A stretch of DNA of 64,000 nt, from NCBI GenBank assembly GCA_010093485.1, contig MU001499.1:1441397-1505396 (forward strand), in the 5' to 3' direction. A model generated the notes under the pieces. It had not been told where the DNA came from, made no database searches, and saw only the letters and a program-made list of their open reading frames with translations. This DNA is from Karstenula rhodostoma CBS 690.94. Taxonomy: Eukaryota; Ascomycota; Dothideomycetes; Pleosporales; Didymosphaeriaceae. The translations under genes and the position numbers were made by a program. Below, in pieces: positions 45,206 to 57,144 of this stretch. The first letter of the stretch is position 1. Each line of letters begins with the position of its first letter.

Positions 45206-48200
45206 ATGGATTCGCAGGCGGATTTCGACGTCAATGAGGCGATCAAAAACTACGACAGCGACCCCTCAGAAATAGCCACACCGGATGCCTCGCGAGAACT
45301 GCAAGACTTTGAGCATGAGCCGGAGAGGCTGGGAGAGGAGCTTGCACTGCTTAATGCCGAGCTGAACCCCATCGTCGACGCCATCGCAGACAGCCCGGAA
45401 GCCATCACTCGCAGCGCCAACTTTGACACCCTGCAGTTCCTTCTCAAGTTCTCCGCCCACATACCCGCAGCCACGCTCGGCAAGGTCTTGGATCTCGTCG
45501 GATCTGCACTGGCGACCCAAGTCGATGTTGTGCACGCGGACATACAAGCGCAGGATCAAGATGCGTTGAAGCTGCACAAGACACTCCTGGAGATGTACGG
45601 CTTTCTTCTCCGCTGGACCATATCGGCAGTCGAATCGAGAGAAGCGCAGGAAAAGCCGACTGCATCGGCGCCAGCAGCACGCGGCCGAGCAAAGGGCGCC
45701 AAATCAAAGACTGCAAAAGATGGAGTGTGGGATGCGTCGGCTCAGCTTGAGGCAGCCTTGGATAGAATCAGCAAAGTGCTGCGACTGGAACTGAGCCGCA
45801 TCTTTGTGACGACTTCGGAGCGAGACACTTTCATCGGCCTTTTGACGAAGCCGGTCTACCACATATTGGAGAACTCGGAGAAGACGGGACGGATAAAGAA
45901 CACCGCAATACGAAACCACAGCTTCAGGGTGTTGGCCATGGCGGTCAGGAATCATGGCCATGCGTACAGTAAGCTGCATTTTCGATACCCGAAACGACGC
46001 CGCGCTCTAACATGTAATTAGATGCTCAAATTTCCATTACGCAAGCGCTGTTCTTCTACAGTCACTTGTCGGAGGCAATGGCTGAGCTGCTACACATCGT
46101 TGCAAGGGAGTACAATTATCCACAGCTTACAGAAGAGGTCCTCCGTGAAGTCAGCGACAAGGAATTCAGCAGCACGGATAAGAAAGGACCAACGTCCGTT
46201 TCCGCCTTCCTCGTGAGGATTTCTGAGCTGCTTCCAGAAGTTGTCATGAAACAGATGACGTCCCTTGCAAAGCTGGTCGACAACGAGTCGTACACCCTGC
46301 GTATGGCTATGATTGACGTCTGCGGACAGATGGTGATCATGATCAGCAAACAGACCGACGATGACCAACGTAGCGAAGTTGCAAAACCCAAGATGGACCC
46401 TTTCCTCGACGAACTAGAGAAGCGGTTCCTGGATATCAACCCATACTGCCGTGCTCGAGTGATGCAAGTCTATGTTAAGCTCTGCGATCTCGATACAAGG
46501 TTGTCTAAGCGGCGGAAGAAGGCTGCAAAATATGCGGCACAAAGCCTGATGGACAAGAGTAGCAACGTCCGGCGAAACGCGATCAAATTGATCTCAAGAC
46601 TTGTGGAAACTCACCCCTTCGCTGATGACGGGGGATTGCTCTCGAAGGAAAAAACAGAACGGGAACTGGACGACATTGATGCTCGGATCAACGCCTTGGT
46701 GCCGCCTGAACCCGAAAAGCCTGCGTCAGGAGAGCAGACACTAGACGAGTCTATGCTACAGGATGCGACTCAGGTAGAAGGTGCCGCTCCAGAACAGCCT
46801 AAGCGACCAGAGGAGATGACCGAGGAAGAAAAAATCGCAGTAATGAAGAAACTTGCATATGCTCAAGAGTTGGAACAACTGCAAACGCGCAGAAAATACT
46901 ACAACGAAAAGTTCAGATTTATCGAAGTCGTGGACGATGCAGCGGACGATGTCATACAGCTTCTTTCTGCAAAGAACAAGAGCGAAGTGATCGAAGCGAT
47001 GGACTTCTTCGTGAAGATCAGCGCGTACAAGATCCCTAACGCACGTAATGGCATTCGGCGAATGCTGCGCCTCATCTGGACCAAAGGCAACAGCGACGAA
47101 GGAAAAGGCGTCCAAACCCACCTCATCGAATGTTACAAGGACCTGTTTTTCGTTGCCAACCCCCTCTTCGACCGAGACCACTCCGACGACTACATCATGC
47201 ATAACATGATCACCCTCACGTACGGCACCACACCCGCAGAGCTCACTTCGCTTGAACAGCTACTAAGCATGATGATGAAGCAAGGCATGATAAAAGAAAC
47301 GGTCATCCAGAAGTTATGGGCTACCTATGCGTACCAGAAGAAGGCCATCTCACGCACTATGCGCCGAGGCGCCATCATCGTCTTAGGTATGCTTGCACTC
47401 GCCAAACCTGAGATTATCGTCAATGAGATGGAACTATGTCTGCGCATCGGACTTGGCGAGCTAGGTCGACGGGATCTTAGTCTCGCACGTTATACCTGCA
47501 TTGCACTTCGCCGGATTAGCCCACCACCTGGGAAGCAGTCAGATCCATCCAGCCCAGCACAGGTGGCGAAGCTGCCAAATGACCACGCAGTCTTAGTAAA
47601 GCTTGCTGCTATCTGCGAGATTGTCTCCGACGACAAAGAGTGGTTCGGTGTGGCAGAACAAGCTATCAGTGCCATATACGTTCTTTCGAAACATCCCGAT
47701 GTCCTGTGCTCGGAAATACTCCGACGGAAGATAAAACACGTCTTTGCACCGCAAGCACCTTCTCGACCTACGTCTAGCGGATCAGGCGCTGGGGAAGCCA
47801 TGGAAGTAGATGCACCTATAACGCCACCCCCTGATGAAGCATCACAAGCGAAGAAGCAGAATCCCGCACTGGCGCTTTCTCAGCTACTGTTCATTGTCGG
47901 ACATGTTGCGATCAAGCAGATTGTTCACCTAGAGCTCTGCGAGCTAGAATTCAAACGCCGTAAAGCCGAAAAAGGAACGAAGAGAGCACCCAATCCGCGG
48001 AAGTCTCTTGCGGCCGAGAATCCGTCACCAGTCAAGAAGGGTCGGAAGAAGTCATCCGCCAAAGACCAGGCGCCAGCTGCCGAGGAAGTCGACGAGTTGG
48101 AGCTCATGGCTGGCCCGTCGGAAGATGATATCACCGACCACATCGCAGCCATTCGGGAACGAGAGCTTCTCTACGGCCCGGAGTCGCTTCTTGCCAACTT

Positions 48201-48980
48201 CGGGCCGTTAGTAAGAGACATCTGTTTCAACAGCACATCGTACAACCACCCCACTCTACTCTCTCAGGCAGCGCTCTGCCTAGCGAAGCTTATGTGCGTA
48301 AGCTCAGAGTACTGTGAGAAGAACTTGGAACTGCTCTTGACGATGATGGAACGAAGCAAAGACCCTGTTGTACGCAGCAACCTCGTCATCGCCCTAGCAG
48401 ACATGGCCGTCTGTTTTAACCATCTCATCGACGAAAACGAGTCCCATCTGTACCGCCGTCTCAACGATGGCGATCCATCCGTCAAGCGGACATGTCTTAT
48501 GACATTGACGTTCCTTATCCTGGCCGGACAGGTCAAGGTCAAGAGCGAGCTCGCCAAGATGGCGAAGTGCATGGAAGACAGCGATGATAAAATCAAGGAC
48601 ATGGCACGCATGTTCTTCACGGAGCTTGCGACCAAGGATAACGCCATCTACAACCAGTTCATCGATATGTTTAGTACGTTGAGCGCTGATACGGGTCTGG
48701 ATGAGGATGCGTTCAAGAAGATCATCAAAACGTTAGCAGGGTATATCGAAAAGGTGTGTATTCGCATGTGTCACTTAACTGCGAGGAACATAACGCTGAC
48801 TGGCAATAGGATAAGCACGCCAAGGTGCTGTCAAAGAAGCTGGCAGATCGTTTGCCGAGGGCGGACAGCGAGAAGGAATGGAATGATATCGCGTTTACAC
48901 TGGGTCAACTGCAGCATAAGGATGAAGAGATTACGAAGTTGGTCTCGGAAGGCTTCAAGGTTGTGCAGGCGTCGGCGTGA
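45206..48980 (+). CDS. CND1: condensin complex subunit 1 (Cnd1/Ycs4, CAP-D2)
   Basis: Exons are 45206-45968, 46022-48753 and 48810-48980, giving 1221 aa. The N-terminal condensin region (NFDTLQFLLKFSAHIPAATL) is followed by HEAT repeats through most of the length, for example MDKSSNVRRNAIKLISRLVE, RTMRRGAIIVLGMLALAKPE and SKDPVVRSNLVIALADMAVC. The conserved C-terminal part is DGDPSVKRTCLMTLTFLILA. A basic linker (KGTKRAPNPRKSLAAENPSP) near residue 900 may be a nuclear signal. The protein is the non-SMC HEAT subunit that helps load condensin and compact chromosomes in mitosis. It is full length and intact. Confidence 0.95.
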
Positions 48981-49226
48981 TCGTATAGTGCTGAGATAAT
49001 GAGGCGTCTGGGATGAACATTTGGGCTTCGTGATACCTTGGGTTTTGAATTGGAGGAAACTGGCGTTGGGTTGGAGGCCTGGGTGTTGTATATGCATGGT
49101 ATGCTATGATAATGACACTAAGCTCATTGCTCTGCATGTTGAGATTGGTTGGGCGCTAGTGAAGGAGTCTCAGACGTTTAACATCCGACTACGATTGTGA
49201 CTGTGACTGTGTTTGGAAAGGGAGGG

Positions 49227-49527
49227 ATGGAGCTTGGGTTGCGCTGTACCCGCTCGAAAAAGAAAACGCCGTATGCATTCACAGCTGGGAATTTGGTTGT
49301 GCATGTTAGCCCAATTGTTGAAGATTTGCGGGAGGTAAGTAGATCACTGAGGTCGTGACGCTGGGATTGAAGCGATAGAGGTACTACTGACGATAGCTTT
49401 TGCTTTGCTCCTACAGCTCTCGGAGAAGCACGGTGCCTACGGCGTCAAGTGCAATGCTCTCTCTCGAGAAAGGCTGGTCCCCCAGAAGCGCCAGACACCC
49501 ATACTTCCTTGCAGGGTGTATGTTTGA
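49227..49527 (+). CDS. uncertain small gene, possibly decayed
   Basis: Exons 49227-49334 and 49417-49527 join in phase to 72 aa (MELGLRCTRSKKKTPYAFTA, VSPIVEDLRE, LSEKHGAYGVKCNALSRERL...). Just downstream another frame reads GVCLIEIAVHWSLLDLPDEH, GERGLVKYKFMNPRIYDGC to 49703. A third frame between them reads ARHPYFLAGCMFD. The pieces look like one protein broken by small indels, or I have missed an intron. I do not recognise the family. Confidence 0.3.
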
Positions 49528-49903
49528 TTGAAATTGCAGTTCACTGGAGCCTCCTCGACCTACCTGATGAACACTCTGACGTTTATTTGGGCATGGGAGG
49601 AGGGTTACCAAGGGGGGAAAGAGGGCTGGTTAAGTATAAGTTTATGAATCCGAGGATTTATGATGGGTGTGCCGATGAGGCGTTGGGGGAGGTTGTTGTT
49701 TAAGCAAGTTCATTTTTGTTTGTCTGCTAGCTAGGGAGTAACGAGCCCACGATTAGATCGCAAGCACCTGCCTTCCAGCATTAATCTGCTACTTCTTGTC
49801 GTCTTGTTCTTTCTAAGTCACGACCCTTGCCTGAGAAACACAGGCCTTCATCTCTCTTCGCAAGCTCCACGTTCCTTTGCTGTTGCATGGCCATCCATGA
49901 TGA

Positions 49904-52258
49904 TCACATCTCCTGACGCCTCTTAGTCGGACTCGAGCTGCGACTGGCATCGGATTCCTCTTCCGACCCCCTGCGCTTTCTTTTTTCCCCCTGGTCCTTT
50001 GACCAGTCCGCAGGTGTTGGAATGCCATCAGGATCAATATCCTCGAGATCATCTTCGCGGTGAGACGTAATGGGTGATGTTCCTGTGCTGGAATCCGAAA
50101 GTGGCGTACCGGATTTCAGGTATTCTTTAACCCTCTCCCCGAGCTTTGTCTCAGCAGCCTTGATCACAGCCATGCCGGCCTTTCGCGGAAGCCAAGGAGG
50201 TAACGCCGCCGTGAACCAGTTCTCATGGTGTCCAGGATACAGAATTTTTTCGTCGGCGTCCTCATTAACGTACTTCATGAGCGCGTGACATGCCGGACAG
50301 CAGCGCTTCGATACGGGAAGAACTTTCGCGGGGTCGGCAAAGCTATCGACGATGTCTTTGGATGGTAGTAGGAGGTACGAATTTTCGCTCTTCTCATCAG
50401 AGCTGACTTCGTCGCGGGCCGCTTGTGTCTTGTGAAGAAGCTGAAGGGACAACATCAGAGTCTCGCAGTGGAAGTTGCCATCGAAACTTTTCTCGTCCTC
50501 CCATTTCGTATCCGATATCACAGGCTTTCCGTCCTTTGTCGTCTCGTGTTTCTGGATGAAAGCCTTGATTTTTGTAACGCTGTCTGGTCCAATCTCGTTG
50601 CCCGAGGGGGACTTGAGAGTCTCCATGACCTTCCTCATCGACATCATGTTACCATCTGCCTGGTCTTGGAAGCAACGTACGTACTCGAACCTGGCAGCTC
50701 TCAAGAAATTGTGTGTTTTTTTGTCGTGTGTATCGCCAGAACCTTTGCCTAGACTGTTGACTGCTTTTTGATGAAGGCATAATAGATCCATATACTTCAA
50801 TGCTGCCAGATCCCAATTCTGCTGAAATCCGGCTGAGTCGATTTCCTCAAAGTCTGCAGTATACGCTTCTTTCTTGCTTATGACTGTCTTTTCGAGACCA
50901 CTTTCCAAGTCCCCGAGACCGCTGTCCGATGATGACGACTGATATGGGCCGGGTTCCGATGAAGGCTGCCCAAGTCGGTCCGATGAAGGTGCGTCGGCTG
51001 AGTAACTTGATGGCGGAGCATTAAGCTCGCGCCTCTGCTTCTCTCTATCTCTGACCTTGGTGATGGCGAAGACATCTTTCAGGTACAACAGGTGGGCTTG
51101 CACTACAGGCCTCACTTTGTCCAGCAGTGCTGAGAGTAACCTTAACCATTGGCTGGCGGTCGCGGCGTAGCGATCTAGCTCTAGGGCGGCGTTGGCGACT
51201 TGTTCTTCACTTAATTTGCCTTTACCTTTATCCATGAGCCGTTCGTGTTTGTTGTTTACCAAGTCGAGGAGGGCAGCATTCACAGCAATAAGTAAGCCAC
51301 TGAGTAATGTCTGAAAGACAGGTCGCGTATCGTTTGTGTATTCGACCTCATCGGTTCGTTCCAGCCATGGCTCCAGCTCGGGAGCAAGACCGGTCTTCGA
51401 TTTCTTTAAGGATGCGAGGATCTTCCGCAATAACAGACCCGGGATCTTCATGCCTTTTGCATTCGAAGGCTGGAAGGGTATATCCTTTTCAGTCCCAGGA
51501 GCAGTGTGCACATCTGTGGACTGCTTGGTTAAGAATTCCCAAAGATTTCGGTCATGCTGAGCTGTACCACGAATGATACGTCCACGGATCTTCGCAATAC
51601 TAGCAAGAAGGACGTAGTTGTGTAATCTTGCTTTTGTTGTGCGCAAGGCGTCACGATCGCTAGCCTCATGGGTAGCGGTGATCAACGAAACCAGCATTGA
51701 ACCATGCTTATCGAGGGTGATGCTCGTCTTCGGGGCTTTCCTCTTAGTGCCGGTTGTATGTTTCAGCAACCATGCTCCAGCTGAGTCCATAGGCTCCGCT
51801 GGTTCGGCAATGATCTCCACCAATAGCGGTGCAACTCTGTTTTCCATGCCTTTCTTCTTGTTGCCCTTGTTCTTGTCCGTCTCGGGATCAGGATTTGCCG
51901 TGTAGTAGACGTGTCCTATAATTGCATCGCCTTCGTCATCGAGTTCGGGGGAGTTGTCGCCTGTCTCATCATCGTCGCGGTCAGGGTCGGTCAAGATCTG
52001 GACAAGTGTGCCATTTTTATCTGCAGACCTCACGGCGACCACCTCCAGATGGCGAACAAGCAGATCGTCAAATTCCGCAAGCCTTCGGTACAACACATTG
52101 TTTTTGCTGTTTTCATTGTCGTGGATGAAGCCGAGACCGCCCTGTTGTGCACGGTCGTCTATGCCGTTTGTGGCGCGCAGCAGGTTCGTCAGTCCACGGA
52201 ATCGGAGCAGATCCGCCTCAGACAGAAAATCGGAGGCTCGGCCGAACGTTGCAGCCAT
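49904..52258 (-). CDS. OTT_1508-type deaminase-like protein
   Basis: This is a single exon of 784 aa starting at ATG 52258. The N-terminal 600 residues are mostly helical, with an acidic stretch (DDDETGDNSPELDDEGD) and a Ser-rich stretch (YQSSSSDSGLGDLESGLEK). Near residues 610-660 come FHCETLMLSLQ and then SKRCCPACHALMKYV. The order H-x-E followed by CCPAC matches the zinc-binding pattern of the cytidine-deaminase superfamily as seen in the fungal OTT_1508_deam family. The C-terminal ~100 residues are Ser/Pro/Arg-rich with RKRRGS and PTKRR, which look like nuclear signals. Substrate and role are unknown for the family. Confidence 0.75.
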   Translation of the reverse strand: MAATFGRASDFLSEADLLRFRGLTNLLRATNGIDDRAQQGGLGFIHDNENSKNNVLYRRLAEFDDLLVRHLEVVAVRSADKNGTLVQILTDPDRDDDETGDNSPELDDEGDAIIGHVYYTANPDPETDKNKGNKKKGMENRVAPLLVEIIAEPAEPMDSAGAWLLKHTTGTKRKAPKTSITLDKHGSMLVSLITATHEASDRDALRTTKARLHNYVLLASIAKIRGRIIRGTAQHDRNLWEFLTKQSTDVHTAPGTEKDIPFQPSNAKGMKIPGLLLRKILASLKKSKTGLAPELEPWLERTDEVEYTNDTRPVFQTLLSGLLIAVNAALLDLVNNKHERLMDKGKGKLSEEQVANAALELDRYAATASQWLRLLSALLDKVRPVVQAHLLYLKDVFAITKVRDREKQRRELNAPPSSYSADAPSSDRLGQPSSEPGPYQSSSSDSGLGDLESGLEKTVISKKEAYTADFEEIDSAGFQQNWDLAALKYMDLLCLHQKAVNSLGKGSGDTHDKKTHNFLRAARFEYVRCFQDQADGNMMSMRKVMETLKSPSGNEIGPDSVTKIKAFIQKHETTKDGKPVISDTKWEDEKSFDGNFHCETLMLSLQLLHKTQAARDEVSSDEKSENSYLLLPSKDIVDSFADPAKVLPVSKRCCPACHALMKYVNEDADEKILYPGHHENWFTAALPPWLPRKAGMAVIKAAETKLGERVKEYLKSGTPLSDSSTGTSPITSHREDDLEDIDPDGIPTPADWSKDQGEKRKRRGSEEESDASRSSSPTKRRQEM

Positions 52259-53322
52259 GGCTGATGGCGCGCTGCTTGGGTTGTCGATCGTCCTATGAAA
52301 AGAATGTGGGGGGCGGGTCAGGGCGAAAGGGCGGGGCGAAATATCTTTGTGTGGTATAGTGAAAGCGCTAAATGCGCTAGCACGCTAGCCTGAAGGCCTA
52401 TCAGGCACGGATCACCCCCAAAGCCCCGGACTGACACCGCAAATCTAGAGAGCCTCACTGCTGAGCTCAGCGACTTGGACATCTCAACCCCACCTCTGAG
52501 AAGACGCTGAGCTCTAATTTCTGTCTGTTTTCCCCTCACCTCAGTCTTGATACGCGTGAGTGGCTGCTGGCGATATCCCAAGGCCCTAGAAACGAAGCCT
52601 TCAGTGGTCGCAATGCTATGTCGAGTTCGAGCCGGTGCGTTGGTCTGTGGGGGCGCGGTCGAAGAAACAGTGCAGTTCGAATTTGCATAGCCACAACATA
52701 CTACGACTTCGTTTGTTGGCTTGGCATAATGGGATAGTGAGTTTCTCTTAACCGAAGCTGCTTCAACAGAATCGCGATTGCGGTATATGAAATGGTTTGA
52801 GTGCAAGTAAAGGTAGTTGCCATGTCGACTTATAGGGTTACTTTTTTCTTTGGAGCATGGGACACTGTGCTGGCGTGTATCTTAGTGCAACGGGTTCGAG
52901 TATTCGGGTATAACATGATGAGGGAGGGCTGTTCCAAGAGCTTGGGCAGGTATCTCACGGGCGCAAAGTCGTTTTCCGATGCGCTGATCGCATGTAGCAG
53001 TTCCACCAACTTCGTACTGACTGGTTGGGCAAAGCTTGACGGATACACTGTACGCACGAAAACGAAGCAAAGCAAAGCAGACACGACACTGACGAAGGTG
53101 AAGAAAGTAGCATTATACAGAATAGAATAAAGGTTCATCGAGGTATCGTACTGCGCATCCCAAGACCGTCATGGAAGCCTGAGGCTGTCTTAAGATGTGT
53201 GTTGTTCATTCCAGGTAATCCCAAGTTCCCATAACCCATACCAACTCCATTGCTCTAAGAAACCGAATCATCGTATCGTAACACGCCTCCGTTTTCATCC
53301 CCTAGCGCTCGCGAGGACTCAT
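52259..53322. other. intergenic
   Basis: This lies between the deaminase-like gene start and the 3' end of the RCR gene. Frames on both strands overlap and none shows a domain. Confidence 0.55.
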
Positions 53323-53920
53323 CTACCTGATGATGCCGTCGCCCTTGCCTGGTGGCGGGCCCGGAGGCGGCGTGTACACGTCCTCTCCGCCCCTAGGCAG
53401 ATGCGATTGCGGCGGCGGCTGCAGCTCGACGTTGTTGCCCTGGCCGTACGGGTAGGGGTTTTGGCCGTTGTTGTAGTAGCCTTGGTTCGCGCCGTTGCCG
53501 TAGTAGCCGCCTTGTTGGGGTTGCGGGGTGTATTGCGGTGGGGGTTGGTTGTAGTTGTTGTTGTAGTAGGGCTGTGCGTTGGCACCAGGGCGCGCGGCCC
53601 AGCCGGTGCCGTAGAAGGGGCGTTGACCGGCCTTGCGGCGGCGACGGGCGGTCATGCAGCTGGGAGTGTGTTAGTTGGGGTCTAGATCGGGTGGTTGGAT
53701 CGCTGAGCAGCCAGAGTCGGATCGCTGTGACATGTGGCCACGCGGGCGACGGTACCGTGGCCGACTTTGGGATGCCGCAGAAAGGTAAAACATACCTGCA
53801 CATGACGAAGAGGAGGAAGAAACCGACGACGACGACGGCGAGGACGACCCAGCGGACCCAATCATTCCACCGGCTCGAACAGTTGTAGTAGTATCCGCGT
53901 TGATCGCGACATCTAGCCAT
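53323..53920 (-). CDS. RCR family (Congo red resistance) membrane protein
   Basis: Exons are 53796-53920 and 53323-53659, giving 153 aa. The N-terminus MARCRDQRGYYYNCSSRWND precedes one membrane helix (WVVLAVVVVGFFLLFVMCSC) and a basic stop (ARRRRKAGQRPFYGTGWA). The tail is rich in Asn, Tyr, Gln and Pro (NNNYNQPPPQYTPQPQQGGY) and ends PPPGPPPGKGDGIIR. This is the layout of the fungal RCR family (Pfam RCR, Rcr1/Rcr2), which sorts plasma membrane proteins through endosomes and affects chitin content. PPxY-type motifs that recruit Nedd4-like ligases are expected in this family; here PPQY is the closest. Confidence 0.88.
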
Positions 53921-56055
53921 GTTGTGTTAGGCTTGTTGCACACGGGAACAAAATGTTGAGGTAGAGTAACAAAGGGTGCGATCCACTCGGTCGCGGCGTC
54001 GCAATAATATAATAGGTGGTGACGTGACGTGACTGGAGCAGGGCAGTGGCTAGAAAACCGGGGAGGCAAGTGCGCTTGGAGGCGCAGGATGTACGTACTC
54101 GTAGTATCTTGGAAGCAGCGTCGGCATCTTGGCTATGCGGACGCGTAGAGGTGGTGAGTAGGTGCAAGTGTGACGTTAGAGGTTGGACAGGTGGACAAAG
54201 GCGGAGACAGGTGGGAATGACGGAGTTGATATCGACGCGGAGGGAGGGATCGCTGTGGCTGAGCAAGCTTAGCGGCGTGGCGTGTCTGCCAAGTCGATGC
54301 CGGTTCGAGCGGCGTGTTTGCGGACTGAGCTACGCCCGAGAGCGTGACCAGGCTGCGGCGAGGTTCTTACGACGCTGGCTTCGGTTGCCTTCGCTTGGAT
54401 TCGTAATGCTCACGATGGGATGTCGTTGTGGTCGCAACAATGGCTAATTAGCCTCGCACAGATGCAGAATTCATCATATACCCCGAATATCACAGGAGAC
54501 TGCACGTCCTGTATAGCTAGCGCGGCCCGCGTTGGTCGCCGGCAAGAGTGGCCGTGGTGGTCACGGTACTGGAAATCTTTCTGACGAACAAACCTGTTCC
54601 TGCCTTTGGAACCAGTAGCCGCATCGAGAGCATTGGGAGACCGTCACACACGCACTCAGAGTCTCTGGGGGGTGTTGCTGTGCTGAAGCTGGCTCTGCGC
54701 GACGGCGTCCCCGTTCATCGCACCGTGACTTTTTGTGAATCGTGCCTCGCCTTGCAACACCTTCCAATACCCAAATCAATACACAGGAGCGTAGACATGA
54801 CAGATCCTACACGTAATCTCGCGCGGATGACAGTAACAGTCTTCAGTCTTCAGCCTTCAGCCTTCAGCCTTGCCGCGAGCTCTCCTCTGCGCCACACGAC
54901 CCCTTCCAAGTTCCTCCCCTCCCAGTGCCCCGCGAAGTCCCGTGCTCCAGCATGACATGACAATCGGCGTTCGCATGCGCTCCTAGCGTCCCCAGGAAGC
55001 AGAGCATGCCTGCAGCGTGTGATTGGCTGGTGGGTGGGGGACGAGGACGGACATCCCTGGTTCCCGCTAATGTACGATGAGTTGTCAATGCTGGCAATTG
55101 TTCAAAGGGGAATTTCTGTCTGAAATAACTGCGTGCGAGCTGCCAGCTGTCCCGGCGCGTTGTTGGCTCCTTTGTCGTCCTCTCTTTTCGTTTTCCACCG
55201 TTTGCGAACGTGCCCCCGAGTGCGTGCAGCCCATTGCGCCTTTTGCTCGCTGGCGCAAGCGTGTGATCCCCTGGACGACGGCCGACGCGCGACACGAGCT
55301 GCGATGGCTTGTGGTCTACCCTCCGGCGATTGAACGCGTCCTGCCGCACGAGTCCCTCATTTCGAGGACGCAAAGGACGACCGCTGTTGTATCCGAGGAC
55401 ACTCATTGCCACATTTCCCCATGGCCGGCCCAAGCTTGGAAGAATAACTGCATTGAACTGCTCAGCAACACCAGGTCACGGCGCACGCCTCACTGCAAGT
55501 CACGAGCCTCCCGATCCAAAGGAGAAGTTTCCATCATGTTACGGACAATGGTCGTTGGTGCCAACACAAGCGTCTGCCACGGTCGATACCTCACCTAGAA
55601 ATCAAACATCGCCAAACCGTCCTATCCAACGTTTTTGCTGCTCGTACATAACGACATGATACCGCTCAAAGAACACAAACGATACACGATATGCCTATAG
55701 TCGTAATCCTATCCACGCCCGCTTGAAATGGAAACATGCGCAACAGAGTGTCACCGCTACCGATGATCGAGTGAGAATGCGAGGAAACAAGGAAACGTGC
55801 CAACCGGAGAACGAGATTGGCCATCGCTAGCCTGCAGACTAAACTGCCCGTCTTTCTTTCCGTCACGTCGTAAGAATCATTAAGTATGTCGTATAAAGCT
55901 GACGGCCGCATTCGCAACAATGTCGGCCCATCAGGAGTCATGAAGCCACCAATCCGTTCAAAGTCGAACGCCGCACCGAGTCGGCACGTGGTCGCGACAC
56001 TATTTGCACGTCACGCTTCAGTCCGAACAACCTTCGAACAACCTTCGAACAACAC
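53921..56055. other. long intergenic region
   Basis: About 2.1 kb without a supportable gene. It holds short tandem repeats at 54840-54871 and 56024-56057 (listed separately). Open frames exceed 100 codons on both strands but overlap each other, as is common in GC-rich non-coding DNA. Confidence 0.5.
54840..54871 (+). repeat. heptamer tandem repeat (TTCAGYC)n
   Basis: About five copies of TCTTCAG/CCTTCAG occur in a row. Confidence 0.75.
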
Positions 56056-56057
56056 CT
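56024..56057 (+). repeat. decamer tandem repeat
   Basis: About three copies of CGAACAACCTT, ending at the 3' end of the ARL8 gene's last exon. Confidence 0.7.
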
Positions 56058-57144
56058 ATCGGCTTGCGCGAGCGATCAACCACTGCAGGACAGCATCGAG
56101 GTTGGTCTCTTCCTTGGCGCTGATGCCGTAGCAGCTCACCTCACGGTGCGACACGGCCTTCAGGTCCAGAGCGTCGATGAGCTCGTCCACGGAAAGCTTG
56201 TTAGGAAGATCCGACTTGTTGCCAAGAACCAACAGGGGAATGCCCTCCAACGCGGGCTTTTCCAGCAAGAGCTTCAGTTCTTCACGTGCTACCGGTAGAG
56301 CATCCCTGTCAGCCGAGTCGACGATGAACCTGATGCGATGAGCGAAGCACCCGCGGCGGGCGAAGGGACTTACACCATCGCGTTCACGCCGCGACAATAC
56401 CTCTCCCACATGGAACGGAACCGAGGCTGGCCTCCAAGATCCCAACTGTAATGACGGTGGTGGTCAGCAGATATTCGCGCAACAGGGTAGATTATCCTAC
56501 ATCCCAGAAGGATGGTTCGCACAGGCTTGGCGCTGCAAGAGACGGACGTGCGTGACCTGGACGGATATCGAATAACACTTACCACTTCAGGGTAACATGG
56601 CCTTTCTGGACGCGCTTCATGTTGAAGCCCACGGTCGGGATGGAGCTATGGCCAAGTATCAGCGCAGGGACCAGCGAAGAGGGAGCTCATGGTTGCGCGA
56701 CGCAGCCAGAACGGACACTGTCGAAACAGCGCCGGCGGCTTGCGCTACATGAGCCGATATTGACGCACTCGACAGTGAACTCGCCGCCCTAGATGGGAGT
56801 CAGTCATTTCGCCCTCGTCGTAGCATCGTCCCAGTCGCACGCGCAGGTCCGAAATGGGAAGGGACTCACCGCCAGAACTCGCAGCAGCGATGTCTTGCCT
56901 GCGTTCTGCAGTCCGATCATGGTGATGTCCATCTCGGTCGCCCTGCACAGCGAGGTCTGTCAGCAATCGAACTCTGTGTCGTCGGGCGCATATTGCTTGT
57001 TCGTCGATGGAAATTTGATCATGGGAGGGAGCAAATGGCGCATGCCTAGCGCGCGAGGAGTGGAGGACCGAAGGTGATGGAGGGCGATACACACCAGAAC
57101 AGGCGCAGAAGCCAGTCATAGATGCGGCGGAAGATGGTGGCCAT
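56056..57144 (-). CDS. ARL8: Arl8-type small GTPase
   Basis: Six exons are 57095-57144, 56870-56942, 56769-56788, 56583-56645, 56374-56445 and 56056-56329, all in phase, giving 183 aa. The product begins [17 protein letters not shown]. It has the P-loop GLQNAGKTS, the switch I region [10 protein letters not shown], switch [22 protein letters not shown], the guanine motif NKSD and the SAK motif. Arl8 is N-terminally acetylated rather than myristoylated and lacks Gly2, as here. It acts on vacuole/lysosome membranes in trafficking and organelle movement. The 20-bp third exon is conserved in phase. The gene is divergent from RPA135. Confidence 0.93.

Noticed and set aside
52880..52905. GGGTTCGAGT resembling a tRNA T-arm
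   Set aside because: No matching acceptor, D or anticodon arms around it. No tRNA, rRNA or CRISPR array was found anywhere in the window.
54864..55433. 189-codon minus-strand frame
   Set aside because: Overlaps plus-strand frames of similar length, and neither has a domain.
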